Assembly: GCF_024199945.1 (NCBI RefSeq)
Contig: NZ_JANADP010000001.1
Location: 6,262,001 to 6,326,000 of the forward strand
Length of the DNA: 64,000 bases
Source of the DNA: Bradyrhizobium sp. CCGUVB4N
GTDB lineage: Bacteria > Pseudomonadota > Alphaproteobacteria > Rhizobiales > Xanthobacteraceae
Reading direction: 5' to 3'
Shown in pieces: positions 16,685 through 24,843 of this stretch. The notes below the pieces were generated by a model. That model did no database searches. It was not told the origin of the DNA and worked only from the letters and a program-made list of their open reading frames with translations. Both the position numbers and the translations under genes were made by a program. Positions within the stretch are counted from its first letter, which is position 1, and each line of letters begins with the position of its first letter.

Positions 16685-18568
16685 TTACCCTTGAGCCTGG
16701 ATCAACGTATTCATCATGCTCTGCACCACCGACATGACGTGGGCGTTGGCGGCATAGGCATTTTGAAGCTGGATCAGGTTCGACATCTCCGAGTCCAGGT
16801 TGACGCTGGAGGTCGAGTTGAACTTGGCCTGGAGCGTCGAAACCACGACGCTCTGGCCCTGCTGGAGCGCGGTCGCCTGGGTCGAGGCGTTGGCCTGCAC
16901 GCTCAGGAACTGCTGCAGATAGTTCGAGACGCTGCCGGTGAACGGCTGGCTCGCCGAGCCGAGACCGGTCTGCGGTGAATAGGAAAACACCGTGTTGGTG
17001 AGCTGCGAATAGAGATAGTCCGAGCGCGTGGTGTCGCCCGTGGGCGTCACCGGCGAGGTGCTGTAGATCGACAGCCTTGTCGGATCGGTGACCAGTGACG
17101 GGTTGACCGAAATGCGGCCGGCAAGGCCGGTCATCTGCGAACCCGACGCCGTGATCGCACCGGTGTAGAGCGCCGTGCTGCCGTCGGTGAACAGCGGCAG
17201 TTGCGGGCTGCCCGACGTCAGCGACGAGATCGTCTTGGTGGCGGCCGACGAATTGACCTTGGCGAGACCGGTGCCGTCATCGGTGATCCGCAACGTCGTG
17301 GCGGTAGCCGGCGACGGGGCGGCGGAAAACGACAGATGCGCACCGGAAAGCGTGGCACTGAGCGCCGACGCGATCGCGCCCATGCCGGCGGAGAAATTGA
17401 CTCCAACTTGCATCGGATTAGCGTTAGCAGCGTTCTGAAGCGGCAAAGCCGCCGGATCGGTGACGTTGACCAGCGTGATCTGGCGCTGCGTGTTGGTCGT
17501 TGTATCCGTGTAGGTAATGTTGACGGTGTTGCCGGGCGCCGCACCCGCGAGGTCGACGTCGAAGCCGGCCGGCGGGCCCGCAACCGCGCTGCCTGCCGTG
17601 GTCTTGTCGGACAGTGCGCTCGACATCGTCGCGGCGAGCTGGTCGACCTGGTTCTGCGCCTGCACCAGCGTCTGGTCGCGCAGCTTGAGATCGGCTGCGA
17701 TCTGGCCGGAGGAGACAACGTTGTTGGCGACGACGTCGAGCGATGATCCGTTTGGCAGCTTGATGGTCAACGCCCCCACACCGGACTTGGTCGGATCGAC
17801 GTTGTAGAGCGAGGTCGCCGAAAGCGTGCCGGTAGATGCGAAGGAGAACTGCGAGGCCAGTCCCGCGCCGACAAGCTGAATGCCGGTGGTGGTATAGATG
17901 TTGGTCTGGTTTGATCCGTCGGTGGTGACACGAACGTCGACGAATTTCGACAGCGTGTTGATGGCCTGGTCGCGCTGGTCCATCAAAGATGCGGCGGATG
18001 GATCGCTCGGAGCCAACCCCTGGAGCTTGGTGTTGATGTCGGCGATCTGGCTCATCGCCGCGTTGGCCTGCTGCGATGAGGTGCCGAGATCCTGCTCGAC
18101 ATTGGAGCGCAGCGACTGGATGCCCTTGGTGGTGACGTTGAGCTGCGTCGCCAGCGACTGCGCGGCACCGAGCGCGACCGTTTGCGCCGACGACGAGCCC
18201 GCACTGGTCGAGAGCGCCTGGAGCGAAGAGGTGAAATTGTTCAGCGCGTTTTCGAGCGTGCCGCTGTTGCCGGGCGTGCCATAGACATTCTGAAGCTGCT
18301 TCAGAATGTTGGCCATCTGGTCGGCATACCCGCTGCCGCCGGTCTCGGTGCGCAGCTGGTTCTGCACATAGCTGTCGATGTCGCGGCTGACGCCGGTCGT
18401 CTTCGCGGTCGAGCCGAAGTCACCCGTGGTGACTTCGATCTGGTTCGGCGTCTGGGCGACGTAACCCGGCGTCTGCGAGTTTGCGACGTTCGACGAGACG
18501 ATCGACAGCGCGGCCTGGTTGGCACGCAGACCGCTCATCGCACTGGCAAGGGCTGAACTCAAACCCAT
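16685..18568 (-). CDS. flgK: Flagellar hook-associated protein FlgK (HAP1)
   Basis: 627-residue hook-filament junction protein. It starts MGLSSALASAMSGLRANQ, then SSNVANSQTPGYV (the conserved NxxNxxTPGY-type motif of axial proteins). The C-terminal helix with EMSNLIQLQNAYAANAHV and VVQSMMNTLIQAQG is typical of the FlgK/FlgE C-terminus. It is slightly longer than enteric FlgK (547). Lies 34 bases after flgE and 18 bases before flgL on the same strand, a normal flgE-flgK-flgL order. Confidence 0.95.
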   Translation of the reverse strand: MGLSSALASAMSGLRANQAALSIVSSNVANSQTPGYVAQTPNQIEVTTGDFGSTAKTTGVSRDIDSYVQNQLRTETGGSGYADQMANILKQLQNVYGTPGNSGTLENALNNFTSSLQALSTSAGSSSAQTVALGAAQSLATQLNVTTKGIQSLRSNVEQDLGTSSQQANAAMSQIADINTKLQGLAPSDPSAASLMDQRDQAINTLSKFVDVRVTTDGSNQTNIYTTTGIQLVGAGLASQFSFASTGTLSATSLYNVDPTKSGVGALTIKLPNGSSLDVVANNVVSSGQIAADLKLRDQTLVQAQNQVDQLAATMSSALSDKTTAGSAVAGPPAGFDVDLAGAAPGNTVNITYTDTTTNTQRQITLVNVTDPAALPLQNAANANPMQVGVNFSAGMGAIASALSATLSGAHLSFSAAPSPATATTLRITDDGTGLAKVNSSAATKTISSLTSGSPQLPLFTDGSTALYTGAITASGSQMTGLAGRISVNPSLVTDPTRLSIYSTSPVTPTGDTTRSDYLYSQLTNTVFSYSPQTGLGSASQPFTGSVSNYLQQFLSVQANASTQATALQQGQSVVVSTLQAKFNSTSSVNLDSEMSNLIQLQNAYAANAHVMSVVQSMMNTLIQAQG

Positions 18569-18602
18569 CTTACTTGCCGCCTTTGGTTACGTTACGCGCT
18601 GA

Positions 18603-20435
18603 TCAGCGCAACACGTTGAGGAGGTCCTGGACCATCGAATTCGCCGTCGTGATCACCTTGGTGTTGGCCGAATAGGCCTGCTGGGTCACGATCAGCTTGG
18701 TGAATTCGTCGGCGATGTCGGTGTTGGATCCCTCCAGGGACGAGCCGCTGATGGTGCCCGAGGCGCCGTCGATCGCCGGACCAGACTGATCGGTGACGGC
18801 ATAGGCGCCGCCATCCAGCGCCTTGAGGTAGTTGGTGCCATTGAAGTGCGACAGCGACACCTGAGCGAGGTCGAGGTTTTGGCCGTTGGAGAAGGTGCCG
18901 ACTACGAGGCCGTTGTTGTTGACGGCGACCGAACGGAGCTGGCCGGCGGCGTAGCCGTTCTGCGTGATGGTGTTGATGGTGACGGCACCGCTGGTGCTGG
19001 CATATTGCGTCAACCCACCCGAAGAGATGTTGAAAGCGACCGAGCCGAGTGATTGGCCGCTGACGCTGACGTTGTTGATGGTGATGCCCGAGCCGGTCGG
19101 CGTCGACAGCGAACCGTCGCTGGCAAAGGTGAAGGTCTGGCCGCTATTGACCCAGCCGACCGTCGTACCGGTCGCGTTCGGGTCGGTCTGATAAAACAAG
19201 TTCCAGCTGTCGGTATGTCCTGTGCCCAGTGCCGCGCTGTCGGTCTTGGCCCAGCGCAATTGCATGTTCACGGGCGTGCCGGCCGCGTTGTAGGCCGTCA
19301 CGGCACCGCCGCTGATGGATTCCTTGGTGAAGGTCGCGATGTCGTTGCCGATCACCGTCCCAGTGCCGGCCGTGCCGCCGCCGTTGCGCGCCTTGGTCAC
19401 CGGGCTCGTGAATCCGAGCGCTGAGAACGCGGGCGCGGTGCTCGTGATGCTGAGATCCTGCGCCGTGCCTGTGTGGAAGGTGATGGCGCCGGTCGAGGCG
19501 TTGATGGTCGGCTGCACGCCCGTGGCGGTCCCGATCGCCGTGAGCAGGTCACCGACTGTATCGTCGGCGCGGACGTGGGTTGCGTCCTGCGCGCCGGTGC
19601 CTGCTGCAGTGATAGTGATGGTAGTCGCGGGCGAGGTGCCCACGACGATGGTGTTGCCGGCGACGAAGTTCGACGTCAGCGAGTCGCTCGGCGCGGTGCC
19701 CGACAGCTTTGTTGCAGTGGTGATCGGCACTGGCGTCGTATTCTCGTTGTGGACGGACGTGCCGGTGATCGAGGCATCCGAATAGGGCGTCGCCGGCGTG
19801 CCGATCGGCAGCGGGTTCGCCGCAAAGTCGGACGGATTAAGACCACCATTGGCCAAGAGCGAACCGCTGGCCGCCGTCGAACTTGCCACCGTGTTCGGCT
19901 GAGTCGGAAGGTTCGCCGCATACTGAATCGCGGTGGTCGCCTGGGCCGGAACGAAGTTGTTCTGGAATTGCAGCACCGTCGGCACGTTGCCGGTCGGGTT
20001 GCCGGTCTTTGGATCGACCGCGACGCCCATCAAATAGTAGCCGGCACCGTTGACGAGGTTGCCGTTGGCGTTGACCTGGAAGTCGCCGCGGCGGGTGTAA
20101 TTCGTGACGCCGTTGAATACCGGCACGTTGTCGACGACGCCGGTCGCCTTCTGCACCGAGAAGAAGCCGTCGCCGGTGATCGCCATGTTGGTGGCGACGG
20201 TGGAGGACGAGATCGTGCCCTGGGTGGTGATGGTCGCCTGCGCATGCGCAGTGACGCCGCCGGCGACCTGCTTGCTCGGTACGGAGGCGTCGGGGATGAG
20301 ATCTTCGAATGAGGTCCCGATGCCCTTGTAACCGGTGGTGGACGAGTTCGCGATGTTGCCCGAGATGTTCTGAAGCGCGTAGGACTGCGCCTGCAGGCCA
20401 CCCACCGAGGTGTTCATTGCATCGAAGATACCCAT
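18603..20435 (-). CDS. flgE: Flagellar hook protein FlgE
   Basis: 610-residue hook subunit. N-terminus MGIFDAMNTSVGGLQAQSYAL, then ISGNIANSSTTGYKG (axial protein signature). The C-terminus contains GSSLEGSNTDIADEFTKLIVTQQAYSAN, the classical FlgE end, split here only for description. It is longer than enteric FlgE (about 400) because of an inserted beta module at about residues 250-345 (TIVVG, DDTVGDLLTAIG, DLSIT, ALGFTSPVTKARN) that resembles those in FliC and FlgL. First gene of the flgE-flgK-flgL operon, with a sigma-54 type promoter at 20499-20513. Confidence 0.95.
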   Translation of the reverse strand: MGIFDAMNTSVGGLQAQSYALQNISGNIANSSTTGYKGIGTSFEDLIPDASVPSKQVAGGVTAHAQATITTQGTISSSTVATNMAITGDGFFSVQKATGVVDNVPVFNGVTNYTRRGDFQVNANGNLVNGAGYYLMGVAVDPKTGNPTGNVPTVLQFQNNFVPAQATTAIQYAANLPTQPNTVASSTAASGSLLANGGLNPSDFAANPLPIGTPATPYSDASITGTSVHNENTTPVPITTATKLSGTAPSDSLTSNFVAGNTIVVGTSPATTITITAAGTGAQDATHVRADDTVGDLLTAIGTATGVQPTINASTGAITFHTGTAQDLSITSTAPAFSALGFTSPVTKARNGGGTAGTGTVIGNDIATFTKESISGGAVTAYNAAGTPVNMQLRWAKTDSAALGTGHTDSWNLFYQTDPNATGTTVGWVNSGQTFTFASDGSLSTPTGSGITINNVSVSGQSLGSVAFNISSGGLTQYASTSGAVTINTITQNGYAAGQLRSVAVNNNGLVVGTFSNGQNLDLAQVSLSHFNGTNYLKALDGGAYAVTDQSGPAIDGASGTISGSSLEGSNTDIADEFTKLIVTQQAYSANTKVITTANSMVQDLLNVLR

Positions 20436-20498
20436 AACTTTGTCTCCAAATCCGATCTCGGCGGCCGGCAGACCATGGCCGCAGTCGGAGGAGACGTC

Positions 20499-20513
20499 GC
20501 AAGGTCTATGCCA
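20499..20513 (-). promoter_or_regulatory. Sigma-54 (-24/-12) promoter of flgEKL
   Basis: Minus strand TGGCATAGACCTTGC. The -24 GG and -12 GC are exactly 10 bases apart and match TGGCAY-N5-TTGC. It lies about 65 bases upstream of the flgE start at 20435, which leaves a 5' leader of roughly 50 bases. Sigma-54 control of hook genes is established in Caulobacter. Confidence 0.7.
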
Positions 20514-20539
20514 ATGCGGGTATTCTCAGGAAATCAATG

Positions 20540-20577
20540 ACTTAAATAGACATGCCCCGGTCGGATGACCGGGGCAT
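20540..20577 (-). terminator. Terminator-like hairpin after msrB
   Basis: Perfect 11-bp stem ATGCCCCGGTC / GACCGGGGCAT (20552-20562 with 20567-20577) with a four-base loop. On the minus strand it is followed by GTCTATTTAAG. It sits 49 bases past the msrB stop and upstream of the flgE promoter, so it insulates the flagellar operon. Confidence 0.75.
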
Positions 20578-20625
20578 AATTGCCGGACCGGCAACAATTG
20601 CCGGGGAAACACTTCATATAACGCC

Positions 20626-21138
20626 CTAAGTCGCCGACGGCGCCGCGGGATGAAACACCAGCCCGAAACCGTCGATGCAGTAGCGCAATCCGGTCGGCTT
20701 CGGACCGTCGTCGAAGACGTGGCCGAGATGGCCGCCGCAGCGACGGCAGTGCACCTCGGTGCGCACCATGCCGAAGGTGCGGTCCTCGGTCTTGCCCACA
20801 TTGCCCTCGATCGGCTGGTAGAAGCTCGGCCACCCCGTGCCGCTCTCGAACTTGGTCTCCGAGGCGAACAGCGGCAGATCGCAGCCGGCGCAGGCGAAGG
20901 TACCCTTGCGATGCTCCTTCAGCAGCGGGCTGGAGCCCGGCCGTTCGGTGCCTTCCTTGCGGAGGATCTCGTATTGCTGCGGGGTGAGCTGGGCCCGCCA
21001 CTCAGCGTCGGTCTTCTCGATCTCGAACTTTTGCGCGGCCTTCTCTCCAGCCTCGGCGGGCGTTGCCCTCAACCAGCGGAAGGCCGAAAGGCCAAACAGG
21101 CCGGCGACGGTCGTCAACAGGATGCGGCGGTCAAACAT
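20626..21138 (-). CDS. msrB: Peptide-methionine (R)-S-oxide reductase MsrB, exported
   Basis: Reduces R-methionine sulfoxide in proteins. The MsrB domain (about residues 45-165) shows both zinc CxxC pairs (FACAGCDLPLF and VHCRRCGGHLGHVF), the FESGTGWPSFY substrate segment and the catalytic Cys in GLRYCIDGFGL, where many family members have RYCxN. The start at 21138 (MFDRRILLTT) is chosen because GGAG lies six bases upstream. It gives a twin-arginine-like or Sec signal (DRRILLTTVAGLFG, then ATPAEA cleavage), implying a periplasmic enzyme. The ORF also permits a start nine codons earlier. A hairpin follows the gene. Confidence 0.92.
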   Translation of the reverse strand: MFDRRILLTTVAGLFGLSAFRWLRATPAEAGEKAAQKFEIEKTDAEWRAQLTPQQYEILRKEGTERPGSSPLLKEHRKGTFACAGCDLPLFASETKFESGTGWPSFYQPIEGNVGKTEDRTFGMVRTEVHCRRCGGHLGHVFDDGPKPTGLRYCIDGFGLVFHPAAPSAT

Positions 21139-21224
21139 GTCATTCTCCGTGCGCAGGAAGTCCACGCCCTGAGATACGGGTTCTAACGGCGGACGTTACA
21201 CTTCCAGGCGGGATTTTTCTCAAC

Positions 21225-22679
21225 TTATTGCGAGACGCCCTGCTCCTGGGAGGCCGGTTCCGCCTGCTCCGTCGCTGGCGGCTGCGGAGCCGGCCGCGGC
21301 CGAACCCCGGGCGGCGGACGGCGCGGACCGGTGCCGGCAGCCCGATTGGCCTCGGCCAGCCGCGCCTCGCGTTCCCTGTCCTTGACCCGGGCCCGCTCGC
21401 GGTAGCGGGCGAGCGACCCCGCGGCGGCGGAACTTGCCCTGCCCCAAACTCCGACCAGTTGGCCTGCGACCCGTCCGGTGGTGCCGCCGGCCCAGACCAG
21501 CTCGAACGGTGAGAACAGCTTCCAGCGCTCGTCGCCCCACAGGATGCTGCGTGCGATCAGCTGTCCGGCCATGGCGGAGGTGTTCATGCCCTGGCGGCCG
21601 AACCCGCTCGCCACCCACAGGCCTTTGCGCAGCTGGCCGATCTGCGGCATGCCGTGCACGGTCTGGCCGGTGGCACCGCCGAAGGTGTCGGTGATCTCGA
21701 CATTGCCGAGCTGGGGAAAGATCGTGCGGATCCGCCGCTTGACGGCGCCGGCAAATCGCTGCGGCCGCGCCGCCCAGGTCGTCTCCGGGCTCTCCCACAT
21801 CAGGCGATCGCCATCGACGATGCGGAAATGATCGACGCCATCGGAATCCATCACGGATCCCTTGAAGCCGATGATCTCGTGCACGCGCTCGCCGAGCGGC
21901 GCGGTGATACCGGCATAGCGCCAGACCGGTAGCAGCGTCTCCGAGAGGCGCCGCAAGGGCGCGCCGAGATGAATGTTGCCGGCGAGCACGATGTGCGTGG
22001 CGCGCAGCCGCGCCGACGGCGTGACGATGCGCTTGCGGATACCGGAATGATCGATGCTGACGACCGGCGTATCCTCGAAGATGCGGGCACCGGCGCGCCG
22101 CGCCAGCACGGCAAGGCCATGCACATATTTGCGGCCGTCGACCTGGAATGCTTTGGGATAGTAGATGCCGTGGAAGTAACGATCGGTCTTGAGCGCCTCG
22201 CGAACGCGATCGACCTGCCAGCCCTCGACCTCGGTGTCGAAATCCTCGTTCAGCATCTGGAGCCGGCTGATCAGCCGGTCGCCGGCATCGACGTTGGAGA
22301 CTTCCAGAACGCCGTCGGTGAGGCCGATGCCCGGCATGTTCTCTTCAGTGGCATTGGCGCGGACGAACTCGGCGCCCTCCTTCGAGAGCGTCCACAATTC
22401 GCTGGCGTCCTCGAAGCCGATGCGCTCGATCAGCTCCGTGAGCGGCAGCGCGAAGCCCGGCGTCACGGTGCCGAGCTGGTTGCCGGAGGCGTTCCAGCCG
22501 ATATGGCGGCCCTCGAGCACCGCGACGCTGGCCCCGAGCCGGGCCGCCTCCAGCGCAATGGAGAGGCCGGCAAGCCCCGCCCCGATCACGCAAATGTCGG
22601 CGTCGAGATCAAACGACAGCCGCGCACGTTCACGAAAGCCGGCTTCTTCCTGGGACACGCTTGTGAAAGTCTCGCTCAT
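21225..22679 (-). CDS. FAD-dependent oxidoreductase (DadA/GlpO-like amine oxidase fold)
   Basis: 484-residue soluble flavoenzyme. The Rossmann FAD-binding motif GAGLAGLSIALEAARLG follows a short N-terminus and is completed by the acidic strand end VLEGRHIGWNASGNQLG. The C-terminal FAD contact is near WVASGFGRQGMNTSAMAG. This layout fits the DAO family (D-amino acid dehydrogenase, gamma-glutamylputrescine oxidase and relatives). Residues from about 430 form an odd hydrophilic tail rich in Arg, Glu, Pro and Gln, which is not part of the enzyme fold. Divergent from the SixA-like gene, with 110 bases between starts. The substrate is unknown. Confidence 0.8.
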   Translation of the reverse strand: MSETFTSVSQEEAGFRERARLSFDLDADICVIGAGLAGLSIALEAARLGASVAVLEGRHIGWNASGNQLGTVTPGFALPLTELIERIGFEDASELWTLSKEGAEFVRANATEENMPGIGLTDGVLEVSNVDAGDRLISRLQMLNEDFDTEVEGWQVDRVREALKTDRYFHGIYYPKAFQVDGRKYVHGLAVLARRAGARIFEDTPVVSIDHSGIRKRIVTPSARLRATHIVLAGNIHLGAPLRRLSETLLPVWRYAGITAPLGERVHEIIGFKGSVMDSDGVDHFRIVDGDRLMWESPETTWAARPQRFAGAVKRRIRTIFPQLGNVEITDTFGGATGQTVHGMPQIGQLRKGLWVASGFGRQGMNTSAMAGQLIARSILWGDERWKLFSPFELVWAGGTTGRVAGQLVGVWGRASSAAAGSLARYRERARVKDREREARLAEANRAAGTGPRRPPPGVRPRPAPQPPATEQAEPASQEQGVSQ

Positions 22680-22789
22680 GTCGTTTTGTCAACGGAGCAA
22701 TCTTCTTAAAGGACCAATCGGGCGCTTGTCACCTTGTCCTCAACCGGCGCCTGTAGATTATTCTGGACGTGGAACGATTCGAGAATGCC

Positions 22790-23326
22790 ATGCGCCGTTT
22801 GATGCTGCTGCGTCACGCCAAGACCGAGACCGACGCGCCGAGCGGCCGCGACCAGGACCGCCGGCTCGACGACCGCGGTCAGCGGGACGCCGCCGAGATG
22901 GGCGACTGGATCGCCGCTCACCCGCCCGTGCCCGAACTCGTGCTGGTGTCGCACGCCGTCCGTGCCCGGCAGACCTGGGACATTGCCTGGCAGGCAATGA
23001 AGGACCGCATCGCAGCACCGCAGGTCGAGATCCTGCCGGAACTCTACGGCGCCGATCCCGCGCAGATCCTTGAAACCATTCGCACTGCAACCGTCCCGGC
23101 CAATCCCAGGCAGTTGCTGCTGGTCGGGCATAATCCGGGCATGCACGAGGCCGGCCTGATGCTGATGGGCAGCGGCGATCCGGCCGGCGCCAAGGCTCTC
23201 GCCGGCAATCTGCCCACGGCGGGGCTTGCGGTCCTCGACTTTGACGTCAAGGATTGGGGTGACGTGGCCTACCGCCGCGGCAAACTGGTGCTGTTCGTCA
23301 GCCCCAAGTTGCTTCGACTGGGATGA
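22790..23326 (+). CDS. SixA-like histidine phosphatase
   Basis: 178-residue member of the histidine phosphatase superfamily. The catalytic motif LLRHAKTE near the N-terminus carries the phospho-accepting His. RRLDDRGQRDA, LVSHAVRARQTW and LLVGHNPGMHE supply the remaining Arg and His pocket residues. Its size and simple fold match SixA, which dephosphorylates phosphohistidines on Hpt domains or PTS proteins, rather than sugar phosphomutases. The ATG at 22790 starts right at the domain; a GTG at 22769 is the alternative. The actual substrate is not known. Confidence 0.8.
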   Translation: MRRLMLLRHAKTETDAPSGRDQDRRLDDRGQRDAAEMGDWIAAHPPVPELVLVSHAVRARQTWDIAWQAMKDRIAAPQVEILPELYGADPAQILETIRTATVPANPRQLLLVGHNPGMHEAGLMLMGSGDPAGAKALAGNLPTAGLAVLDFDVKDWGDVAYRRGKLVLFVSPKLLRLG

Positions 23327-23382
23327 GACGCGCGGGCGCCGTCTCGACCGGTTGATGCAGCTTGGTCACTAGGGAGGCGCAG

Positions 23383-23808
23383 ATGTTCAAGTCCATTCTC
23401 GTGCCCATCGACCTCGCCGACACCGATCTGGCAAAGCCTGCGATCGCGACCGCGACAACGCTGTCGCAGAACTGGAGCGGATCGGTCCGGCTGCTCAACG
23501 TGCTGCCGATGACGCCGGTGATGCTCGCCGAATACGTCCCGGCCGACTTCGACGAACAGCAGCGCCAGACCTCGGAAGAAGCGCTCGCCATCGTCGCCCG
23601 CGAATCCGGAATCGAGGCCTCGCACATCTCAAGCGTCGTGCGCCAGGGTGGCATCTATCACGAGATCCTGGAGGAAGCCGCGCACATGAAGGCCGACCTG
23701 ATCGTCATGACCTCGCATCGGCCTGCGATGCGGACCTATTTCCTCGGCTCCAACGCCGGGCATGTCGTGCGCTACGCGAAATGCTCGGTGCTGGTGGTGA
23801 GGCACTGA
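23383..23808 (+). CDS. Universal stress protein (UspA family)
   Basis: 141-residue single-domain Usp. It starts MFKSILVPIDLADTD and ends with the nucleotide-binding pattern LIVMTSHRPAMRTYFLGSNA followed by VVRYAKCSVLVVRH, close to the G-2x-G-9x-G(S/T) ATP-binding signature. AGGGAGG at 23371-23377 decides the start. Probably a soluble stress-resistance protein. The plus-strand membrane protein gene follows 15 bases downstream, so the two may be cotranscribed. Confidence 0.9.
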   Translation: MFKSILVPIDLADTDLAKPAIATATTLSQNWSGSVRLLNVLPMTPVMLAEYVPADFDEQQRQTSEEALAIVARESGIEASHISSVVRQGGIYHEILEEAAHMKADLIVMTSHRPAMRTYFLGSNAGHVVRYAKCSVLVVRH

Positions 23809-23823
23809 ACTCGGAGCAATGTC

Positions 23824-24285
23824 GTGAAGCAATGGTGGCGGAGATGGACCTACGAGGTCCCGCTTGCAATCGGCGATGCACTGTGGGAAGTGCTGGTGGT
23901 GCAACTGGCCGCGCTGCTGGACAGGCTGACGGTGCGGAAGGTCATCGCCTTCATCCCCGTCGTCATCCTGATAGGCGCCTACTACCACAGCATCCCGATT
24001 CCGCCGGAACTGATGCTGATCGGCGACTTCCTCGCCTATATCGACATCTTCTCGGTGCTGTTCCTGATCGGGGTGCTCAGCCGCGTCACGACGATCTTGT
24101 TCGTCGTCAAACAGGCGGCGGCACGCGTCGCGATGCTCGCAGGCCACGTCGCCGCTCAGTTGCAGCGGCTCGATGTCCGGCATCGGCGCACGCGCAGCGC
24201 TCCGGCGAGGCCTCGCCGCAAGCCTGATCGGTCCGAGGACGATCGAGCCTATGGCGGCGTATGGGGCCAGGTCGCGCTGGCTTGA
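23824..24285 (+). CDS. Hypothetical membrane protein, 153 aa
   Basis: Not recognised. Starts with GTG at 23824, 15 bases after the UspA gene. Residues about 38-56 (VIAFIPVVILIGAYYHSI) and 66-95 (IGDFLAYIDIFSVLFLIGVL onward) are two probable membrane helices. The Arg/Pro-rich C-terminal 50 residues look poorly structured. Probably transcribed with uspA. Confidence 0.6.
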   Translation: MKQWWRRWTYEVPLAIGDALWEVLVVQLAALLDRLTVRKVIAFIPVVILIGAYYHSIPIPPELMLIGDFLAYIDIFSVLFLIGVLSRVTTILFVVKQAAARVAMLAGHVAAQLQRLDVRHRRTRSAPARPRRKPDRSEDDRAYGGVWGQVALA

Positions 24286-24420
24286 TTACGGTCCGGATTA
24301 TCCGCTGCGCTCGCAATGACGATGCGGCGGCTGTTGCGGGCTAAAACTCCGCTCTCGTCTCCCGGCTCTGCGCCGCAACACCAAGGCGTTGCAGCGCGTC
24401 CGGGGCGAGAGCGAAGGCAC
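24286..24420. repeat. Intergenic palindromic sequence
   Basis: Non-coding. Contains an inverted pair CGCTCTCG (24350-24357) and CGAGAGCG (24406-24413) around a GC-rich centre, between two convergent genes. It may act as a terminator or be a repetitive palindrome; nothing else is seen. Confidence 0.3.
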
Positions 24421-24657
24421 TCACAGATACCGCGTCAGCTCGGCCTTGAACTGGCCGTAGACGGCGTCTTCGATCTGGCTGCGGTTGATCCCGATGTCGC
24501 GCAAAGCGCGGTCGTCGAGCTCGTTCAGCGTCTTGACGGCGGAGCGGCGCTCCAAGCGGTCGAACAGGGCATAGGCGGCGTTGACGAGCGTGGCAAAAAA
24601 TCCGCTCGACGAGGATGGGCGTAAACTCCGCCCGGCAGTTTGCGAGATCGTGGTCAT
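24421..24657 (-). CDS. DUF1127 (YjiS-like) small protein
   Basis: 78 residues from the ATG at 24657, which has GGAGAAG five bases upstream; an upstream in-frame start would give 106. The C-terminal half, RRSAVKTLNELDDRALRDIG followed by INRSQIEDAV, is the DUF1127 signature of small Arg-rich alphaproteobacterial proteins. Some members affect phosphate or carbon metabolism or bind RNA. Divergent from the MocR regulator gene, which could control it through the repeats at 24745-24832. Confidence 0.85.
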   Translation of the reverse strand: MTTISQTAGRSLRPSSSSGFFATLVNAAYALFDRLERRSAVKTLNELDDRALRDIGINRSQIEDAVYGQFKAELTRYL

Positions 24658-24744
24658 GTTTCTTCTCCGGCCTTTGGTCCTGCGCGGCGAAGCGGATGCC
24701 GTTGGCGCAAATGCCTTAAGCATCTGCACCTCATTTGCCATCGG

Positions 24745-24832
24745 ATTGCTCTCGCTTTCCTCGGCTCAATCGCGGACCTTGATGGAACTTAAATGCTCCA
24801 GTACATTGCTCGGAGCAAGGAAAACATTGCTC
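24745..24832. promoter_or_regulatory. Candidate MocR-regulator operator repeats
   Basis: ATTGCTC occurs three times: at 24745, 24805 and 24826. The last two are in 9-base copies ACATTGCTC (24803-24811 and 24824-24832) 21 bases apart, two helical turns. The copies at 24745 and 24826 share ten bases, ATTGCTCTCG. A palindrome TTGCTC-G-GAGCAA covers 24806-24818. All lie between the divergent DUF1127 and MocR genes, just before the MocR start. MocR proteins usually bind direct repeats of this kind. Confidence 0.5.
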
Positions 24833-24843
24833 TCGGTGCAATA

